11,554 bases of DNA from an uncultured bacterium (GTDB taxonomy: Bacteria > Patescibacteriota > Minisyncoccia > Phycocordibacterales > UBA9973), in the NCBI GenBank assembly GCA_937895515.1, contig CALAYS010000128.1:1-11554 (forward strand), written 5' to 3'. Shown in pieces: positions 1-9,000 of the stretch; the first letter of the stretch is position 1, and every line of letters begins with the position of its first letter. Both the position numbers and the translations under genes were made by a program. The notes below the pieces were generated by a model. It was not told the DNA's origin and ran no database searches. It saw nothing but the letters and a program-made list of their open reading frames with translations.

Positions 1-2
1 GA

Positions 3-3000
3 GACGGAACAGGTTTATGCGTACTTGCAAATTCAGTAACAAGTTTTAGAGCTACAACTTCTGATATTACTTGTGTTACAACTGCTGCAACATGCACGTC
101 CACTACAAGTTGTATAATGGCTCATGCAACTTCATTAGCACACACTTGCCACGTAGCAGCAGAAATGAACTCTTATTGTAGAGACGGAACAGGTTTATGC
201 GTACTTGCAAATTCAGTAACAAGTTTTAGAGCTACTACTTCTGATATTACTTGTGTTACGACTGCTGCGACATGCACATCAACTACAAGTTGTATTAAAG
301 CCCATGCAACTACTTTAGCTCATACTTGCCACGTAGCAGCAGAAATGAACTCTTATTGTAGAGACGGAACAGGCTTATGCGTACTTGCAGATTCTGAAAC
401 AAGTTTCAGAGCAACAACAACAGATATTACTTGTGTTACCACTGCTGCAACTTGTAGTACTAGTGACGGATGTATCAGAGCACACTCTACTTCATTAGCA
501 CATACTTGTCACACTGGAAGTGATGCTTATACCTTTTGCCGAAGTAGTGTTGGGTTGTGTGTTTTGGCTAATACAACTTCTAACTACAGAACTTCGTCGT
601 CTAATATTGTTTGTCTGACAAATCAGTCAGGATGTAACTCAACAACTGGTTGTATAAAGGCACATGCTACAAATCTAGCTTTGACTTGTCATCTAGGAGC
701 GGAAACAAATACGTTTTGTCGTGACACAAACGGGGAATGCTCACTTGCCAATTCAGTAACTAGTTTTAGAGCCAGTACATCTGATATTACATGTGTTTTG
801 ACTGCAGCGACTTGTACTTCAACAACAAGTTGTATTAGAGCTCATGCTACTTCATTAGCACATACTTGTCATGTAGGAACAGAAATGAATTCATATTGTA
901 GAGACGGAACAGGACTTTGTGTTTTAGCTAACTCAGTAACAAGTTTTAGAGCTACAACTACTGATATTACTTGTGTTACTACTGCTGCAACATGTAGTAC
1001 TACCGATGGTTGCATTAGGGCTCATACTACTTTTTTGGCACATACTTGCCACATTGCTACAGAAATTAATACTTTCTGTAGAGATGGAACTGGCCTATGT
1101 ATTTTAGCAAATTCAGTAACTAGTTTTAGAGCTTCCACATCAGATATTTCTTGTGTTACAACTGCAGCGACATGTAGTACTACCGATGGTTGCATTATGG
1201 CTCATACTACTTCTTTGGCACATACTTGTCATATTGGTTCAGAAGCATATACATTTTGTCGTAGCTCAGACGGTACTTGTGCTTTAGCTACTGGTAATTC
1301 TTCTTTTAGGACTTCGTCGACTAATATTTTATGTCTTACTGATGTACTATCTTGTAACACAATGTTTGGTTGTGTTTCTAATTCTCTTCCTACCTCACTT
1401 ACTTATACCTGTATGATTTCAAGTGAAATCGATACATTTTGTCGCGATTCGAATGGTTATTGCTCGTCAATATTATATGTCGGAATTTTACAGCCTTCTA
1501 ATAATATTAGAACTTCTACCTCAAACTATTTATGTACATCTACATGTCAAGTCAACTTATGTGTTAATAATTCTGTTCCTTCTGGCACAGTATGTATTCC
1601 TTTGTCTTCAACGTTTTGTGGTGGTGTCACTGAGATTTGTACATCTCAAAGTTTAGTAACAACAATTAGAGTAAGAACATCACTTACAAATCCTTATTGT
1701 ACATCCTCTTGCTTAACTTCTCCTTATGAATGCATTGAATCTACACTTGCTACTTTTTTTTATTGTAGAGAAATACAAAATCATCAATGTGGCAACAATA
1801 CTACTATATGTCAATCTACATCTGTTCCTTTAAATCTCGCTAGAACTAGCTCTTCTTTAGCAAATTATACTTGTAAAACTTGTTCAAATAATGAATGTAT
1901 TGAAAACTTCGTGGATACTAATAATGAATATTGTGTAGATATTTACGTATCAACAATTACTCTAAATTCTTTTTCAACAACTAGTAATTTATGCTTTGGA
2001 TCTGCAATGTTACTTAATGACTCTAATCAAACATTATCCTTTGATATTACAACTCTTAATTCTTCTTATTTTAAGTATTCGTTTTCTTTTTACCTCAAAA
2101 TAATTTCCTTTCTAAACGCTACAACATATAATAACATATTTACAATCTCTAATAGTTTAAAATTAAGGTATAATTCTAATTCACATTCCTTGGAACTTTT
2201 TGACACAATTAATAATAGGTTATTAAATGCATTTGCCTATGATATAACTCAGCCTGCATTTTTAAATATATCTTTATCGGTGTCTGTAAAAGCAAGCAAT
2301 CACATTTTAATTGTAAATGGAACAGTTTGCGAAAATCTCATTGATATTTTAGACTATTCAACATTCACTTTGTCAGAAAATAACTTTTACTTTAGTAACT
2401 TAATGCACTTTATAGTTGGTAGATTTGAATTCGTGCCAAATACCTTATTTTATGGGGTACATTCCTTATCAAATAATTCAAATATTACAAATAAATTTTC
2501 TACTACAACTAAATTTTCAAAAGTAGTATTATTATCTGGCTACCAAAGTCCCAATAATTGTTTTAATAACTCATACTTTTTAACTTATAATAATCCAATG
2601 TGTATTTATATTAGTGATATAAGGCTTAATGTTGTTAATTTCAATCAACCGCTTATTTTTAAAAACGAATGTACTTCATATGATTCTGATAGTATTAGAT
2701 ATTTTAATAATTATTTGAACGACACAAATTCTTGTCAGTTAAATGGAATAGATCAGTCAGTTTCAACAGATCAAGAAATTTTTTCATCTTGTAAGCATAC
2801 CGGAATTTACAATTATGTTTCAAATTCTTTTAAATGCTCTTGCAGTGCTGAAAATTATGATTTTCTACCAATTTATAATTCTTCTAAAACAGATTTTAGT
2901 TGTGAAAGAATAAGAAACTATAATTTATCGAGATTTAACACCCAGATAGATTTTACAAATCATGCTGGAAATCAATATTCGTTTAACTTATGGCTTTTCT

Positions 3001-6000
3001 TGACTACTTATGAAAATCGTTTATTTAAAAATATTGAGTTTATTTGGAGTAATCACTTATCTTTAAAACTAAGTTACGATACTTTAAAATCTAAAATTTA
3101 TTTACAATGTTACCCTATTATTGATTCAACTGAAGCTACAAAAACAAAAAATATAAGTTCGAAATTGGAAATAGAATTACAAAAATGGATCTATTTGAGA
3201 TGTGCAACAGATAAAACCAATATGAAATTTTACTCGTACATTGAAAAACAACCCGCTAAAGAGGAAATTATTAATCAGATTGTTTTTACACCAGGTGTAT
3301 CACCTCATCAGTTTACTATACAATATGAAGACAGACATTTTGGTATAATTTTTACAAGATTATTGCAATTTTGGAATTGTTATGAATGCTTAGATTATTA
3401 TGTTCAGCAAATTTTTAATTACGAATTTTCAAAGTCAATAAACTTTTCAAATTTACTTGCTATGTATGATTTCAATCAAATAGATGTTGATGTATCTGAT
3501 TATAGTACTTATTTAACTTATAATGATTTAAGTGACAACAAGGTTGAAGATTATACTTTAAACTCAGTTGTATTTACTCTAACTGATAGTACTTTATGGG
3601 AAGGATATTCATATATTAAAAATTTCAATTATGCATCTGGCGATATATTTACTAGACCAACTTTTAAATCAACATACCATAAAATATCAAACTTAGAAAC
3701 ACTTAAATTTACATTTAATCATAGTCCGCTAAATTTATACACAACAGATATATGGATTAAATATTCAGATGTTTCAAAACTTGAAATACCTACTATTTTT
3801 TCATTAGAAAATAAGTTTACAATAGTAGTTCTAAAAAATTCATTAAATTCACAAACTGTTGATTTTTATTTTTTCCCTGACGAAATAAGTGCTAAAATTT
3901 ATAAATTATTAAAGGATAATGTAAATGGCACAACTTTAAAACCCTCAATAATATCTAAGTCTATTCAGCTGAAAAATAAAACAATTACAAGTTTATTAGT
4001 GGGAAATAATTGGATTAATATTCGAGGAGCCTTTTCTGGGTTAGAAAAAAAATACTATTCAAATATTCAAAATGATCTAAAAATAGCCTATCTCAGCAAT
4101 AATTTAATTGAAAAAGATTTCATCAATGAGTCTTTAATATACAAAACTGCTGAGAATAACTTTAATAATCCATATTCTTTGCAATCTTATCAAATAAAAT
4201 CAAACCTAAAAGTATATGATCAGAATAGCAACACAAATACATACATAAGAAATATAAATATTTATAGTGAATACTTACCAAAGGATATGGATTTAAGATA
4301 TATCGATTTTATGAACTACACAATTACGGAACTGCCAAAATTTTTGGCCTTTTCAACATCAATTAGAGATTATCGAAGAGGATTTGAGATTATTGATTAT
4401 ATAGAGATGGATTCATTAGGCGTAATAAAAAAGAAAACTGCTTCATGGAAAGTTAAATCTGGTTCGTCAATAGAAATTGATTATAATGTTGAAAATGTTG
4501 TTCAGTGTAATCCTCAAAGTCAAATAATAAATGGCTTAGAAACAGCTTTAATAAATTGCGTTGATTTGAATTTAATTGGAACTAACTGTAAAACTGCATC
4601 ATCTAAAGCAAGCTTATGTACAAGTAATACAAGGGCTATATCTTGTAGTACAAGTTATCATTTAAATATATCAGATTATACTTGTTTTAGTGAATTAGAT
4701 AAATGTCCGAATGGGTACATCAAAACTCCTGGTACGGCATCTTCTGGATTATGTAATTATTCATGCTCAGGAAATAATTATAATCAAGATTGTACAAATA
4801 ACAAATTTGAAATGGCAACATTAAGCTCATCGATCGCTTGTAAAGATAGATACTCTTTTGTAAATTATAAATGTTATTTAAAAAATAATGATTACGACTA
4901 CTCAGCTTTATACTACAATTCATGTTTCAATTCTCCAAACTTTTATGTTAATATGAACACTTCTACTGTTGAAGAATTAAATTATGGATACACTATTGAA
5001 TTCAATTACAAGAGAGATGTTTTAAATGATAAAATATACAGGAACTCAGATAATAATTGTGATATCTATACAGCTTCATCAAAATTGAAGAAATATATAT
5101 TTTTTAGTAATCCTCATGAGTTATATGTAGAATTAACCACTGATTCTCAAAAACAAATTACAAGTTCGAAGCTTGTTTATCAGTTTAATACTGGAAGTAC
5201 GACCACCATAATTAAAATAGAAAAAGACGTAAATATATTAGCTTCCGATACTGGTTACGTAGCAAATGATCAAACAATTAATTTATATGAGTCAAACTTA
5301 ATTATGATTGATGTGAAAAAGGGATTGCCTAATGATATTAATTTGTGCACAGTTACACTCATAATTAATTACACTAATTTGGGATCTCTAACTGTTCCTA
5401 AAATTACAAGTACAAATACAAATATATCAATGAGTATTAGCGGCCTAGGTTTTTGTATGAATGAAAACTGCTTGGGGAATAGAAATGATATAACAAATTG
5501 GTTAGGAGGATTTTACAAATATATTAGAATATGGAATAATAAGTTATATAATATTAAAAGAATTAGAGAATATTTATCAAGAGAGGATTTAAGTGTAATA
5601 AAACCTGTGTATTATTGGAAGTATGAAATAAATGACAATAACTTTTTCAATTTTAAAAGTAAAGGTAGCGCAGCGCTTGATTTTTCTTTTTTTAATCTTC
5701 ATACAAGTCCAAGTTATTACTATAATAGTGATAAATATGTGCATACAAATATAAGTTTGAATGGAATGTATTATGAAAATTATAAGTATATAACTTCAAT
5801 GGAAACTGCTAATGAATCAGCAAATTTAGGTTTACTTACAATGGCTAGTTGTCCAAATACATGTCAAGAATGTAATAATCCAACGTGTCTAATATGCAAC
5901 TCTAGTAATACATGTACTAAATGTGATACTTCAGCTGGATATACCATGTTTAACAATCAGTGTGTATTTATGCCTTTATATTTCTTTTCAAGTAGAATTA

Positions 6001-9000
6001 ATATAAATGGAAGTTTAACTGGTGCTTATTCAACAAAAAGTTTAGACACAGAAGGACTTGGATCTAATGGTCTAATACATCTTTTTAATTTAAATAAGTT
6101 CAGTTTTACAATAAATACTAAATATTATGATAATGAACAAAATGGTTGTTCAAAAATTTTTGAATTTTCTTCACCTCCTAATACTAAAAATACAGGTTCA
6201 ACTCAAAACTTCTCATATTTATGTTTTGATAAGACAGATTATAAACTAAAGTATTATGGAACAATTGGAGGAACTACAATATTATTACTTGAAGACAACA
6301 TGGATATTTTCTCATCCAATATTGGTAATTGGATTACAATTGGTATTACTGCATCATATACTAATGGCGATGATAATTCTCAATCAATTTTTAAGATATA
6401 TGTAGCAGGTGTAGACATGACTGTTCCTATTGGACCATCGTTTATAACAGAGTCACAAAAAATAATAGAAAGAAATAGAATTAAAGCAATTATGTATAAT
6501 AATAGATTAATTCATGGATTTAAAACTTTAGATCAAGTAAAGGCATTATATTCAAACTATAGATTTTACAGTGATTTAATATATAATCCTGAAGGTATAA
6601 GTACTTCTATAGATTTTAACGAAAATTTTACATCACTATTACGTCATCTTCCTCTTTATATAGATTCAACACTATATCCGGAGTTAGGAAATAATATTTG
6701 TCATTTCGTATTAGACAATAAAAAGGGATTACCAGCAGATTCAACACTTACATGTTATAGAGATTACAATCCTTATGCTAAAAATTCTAATATCAAAACA
6801 ACTTGTCCTAGAGGTCAATTTATTAATTTCTTGATAGGAGCATGTCAAAATTGTCATTCCAGCTGCACATATTGTTCAAATGCTAGTGAAAATGCTTGCT
6901 CATCTAATACATTCTATAATGATTCTTTAATGACATATGATATAGCAACTGATACTTATTTACCATTTGAAATAAGTAATTTAGATATTAGTAGATATGA
7001 AACATTTACAGCAAAAGCAAATATATCAAATACTAAGAACTATGGAATAGATTTTTGGTTTAATGGCTGTGTTTATACAAATAATCTTGATAGAACTAAG
7101 AACTTTGATGTAACTTTCCAATTATTTTGGGATAAACATTTGGGAGTACAAATAGAATTAGTACCTAGTCCTGAAGGTGGATGTACCTCGGTTACAAACT
7201 CATTTGGACAAGAATCAACTTTGAATAGAGAAACATTAGAAGTGACTAGTTTTACTTATCAAGAATACTTTAAAGACTATAATTTCTGTTTTAAAGTAAG
7301 TTACTTGCCAATTTACGATAAGGATATTAGTGAACAAACTAAATTTACAAACTATGCTGAAGTAGATCAGTATTTACCTCTGTGTGCTTGGAGAAAAGTT
7401 TCATTAGCAGTCAATTTATCTTCAGAATCTTATAAAGTAGGAGGAGAGGACTGGGAAGACATTAAAGAAACTGTTGATCCAGAGAAGCTTATTTCTCTTA
7501 ATCCCCCATTAGCTATTGAGGAGTTAGAGTTAGAAATTATAGATATTCCTTCTTTTACAACTTGCCAAAATTCTAATAGAAATAATTATAATCCAGATAA
7601 AACAGTTGATCTTACAATTGGATTAACACCCACTTCTACTAGAAACTTTGGATTTTTCTTCTTAGGTTTGGTAAGACTATTCAACACTGCAGAGATTCCA
7701 GATTGCAGTTATAGTGGAAAAGTTGAATGCTTCGATAGAGTTCTTCTACATTATTTTGACCCTAATAATTTTTCTTCTGTTGTAGAGCTTGATGGTGACA
7801 CCTCACCAGATGGTAGTCAAGGACTAATAGTTAAATTTAATGATAGCATAGTTTCAGAAATGGTTTTCCAAAGTGCACAACATGAAAGCTTCATACGATA
7901 CGGAGTTATTGATTTAACTATAGGAGAATCATTCAATAGATATATTCAAAAAGATAGTGTAGTATTATACTATAAGAAAGATGTAGACTACTTCTCATTA
8001 GAGTTCCCATCAATCAAAGCTTGTGAACTCTTGATTGTTTCTCCAAACTTTGGATTTGCAGGAGATGAATTTAGTATGGCAGTTATTACAGAACGAAGAA
8101 TAGCAAGAATATCTTATTGGTGTGAAGTTATTAATAGCCCAGATATAGTATGTGCAATTCCAATATTCGGACAAAATTATGGTGTAGGTGAAGCATTGGA
8201 TATTAACTATACTAGAAACAACCCATTAAAAGAATCAATAGATTACATTTTACTGAATAGTTCAGCAGTTGTTCCAGATCACTTATCAGTACAAATTGGT
8301 GCAGATGTCTATTATGATTTAATAAATAACTCACCAGTACAAATTGCTAATTTCATTACTCTTATTACTAAAAGAGGAGAGATTAATTTAACATTGTCAT
8401 TATTAGAATCATCAGAATTATTATCAGAAACAGCAGCAACTATTTTCTCAAAAATCTTCCAACAAGAATCAGTTGTAAGATCTCAACTAACTAAAATATC
8501 AGTACAAGCAACAAATCAAATTGCATCATGCTATTCAATCACTCAGCGTTCTAGCAGTGCTTGTCCTCAAGATCCAACTCAATATGTTCCTAACACTGAA
8601 TTTGAATTTGATCCAGAATTAGTTCAACAATTCCCGGGTCTTGCAGATATTCCAGTAGAACAATTAAGCTCATCAACAGCATATACTGAGCTTTTAGTGT
8701 CTGCGTGTGATCCATTGTTATGTCAGCCATGTATAGAAGTACCTGGATCATATTTATGTACATGTGAATTAGGAAGAACTACATCGTGTAATTTGACACC
8801 AAACGGATCATTAACCGCTCAAGCTCAAGGCACTGTTGCTTTTGAAACTGCTACTGGAGTCGTCCCTATAACTAATCCTTCAACACAAACTGATATACAA
8901 ACTAGAAGAGTATTACAAAGCAGCTACTTTGTTTCAAATTTCAACTCTACTTTTTACGATATATTTGCAAATTTAGTTGCTTTAGAAACAAGATTATACT

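Larger units (their letters stand above)
3..1379 (+). repeat. Tandem 180-bp (60-residue, six-Cys) coding repeats
   Basis: A partial unit (3-119) is followed by seven full units starting at 120, 300, 480, 660, 840, 1020 and 1200, each exactly 180 bp with no indels. Within a unit the cysteines fall at residues 10, 20, 27, 45, 52 and 58. Constant landmarks are LAHTCH (one copy has LALTCH), a C-R-D/S pair before the third Cys, and an F/Y-R-A/T block before the fourth. Units are rich in Thr, Ser and Ala. Bases 1-55 equal 181-235 exactly, and 144-193 equal 324-373 exactly, including synonymous sites, which implies recent duplication or gene conversion. By my count the partial unit differs from the next at 8 of 120 positions and the first two full units differ at 31 of 180. 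Cys-periodic arrays are known in protist surface antigens such as those of Paramecium, but I cannot place this exact 60-residue, six-Cys spacing in a named family. Confidence 0.95.

Noticed and set aside
117..119. ATG as the start codon of the giant ORF
   Set aside because: It sits at the last position of a repeat unit, and the same protein repeat is in frame upstream to the window edge.
3..1379. CRISPR array or satellite DNA
   Set aside because: Units are 180 bp, contiguous without spacers and preserve a reading frame with conserved cysteines, so they are coding repeats.
1423..1656. 77-codon + strand ORF in another frame
   Set aside because: It overlaps the giant CDS entirely and shows no domain or independent composition; it is a shadow of the coding repeats.
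4720..4923. 67-codon - strand ORF
   Set aside because: It is antisense to a Cys-rich coding cluster with clear protein signal on the + strand.
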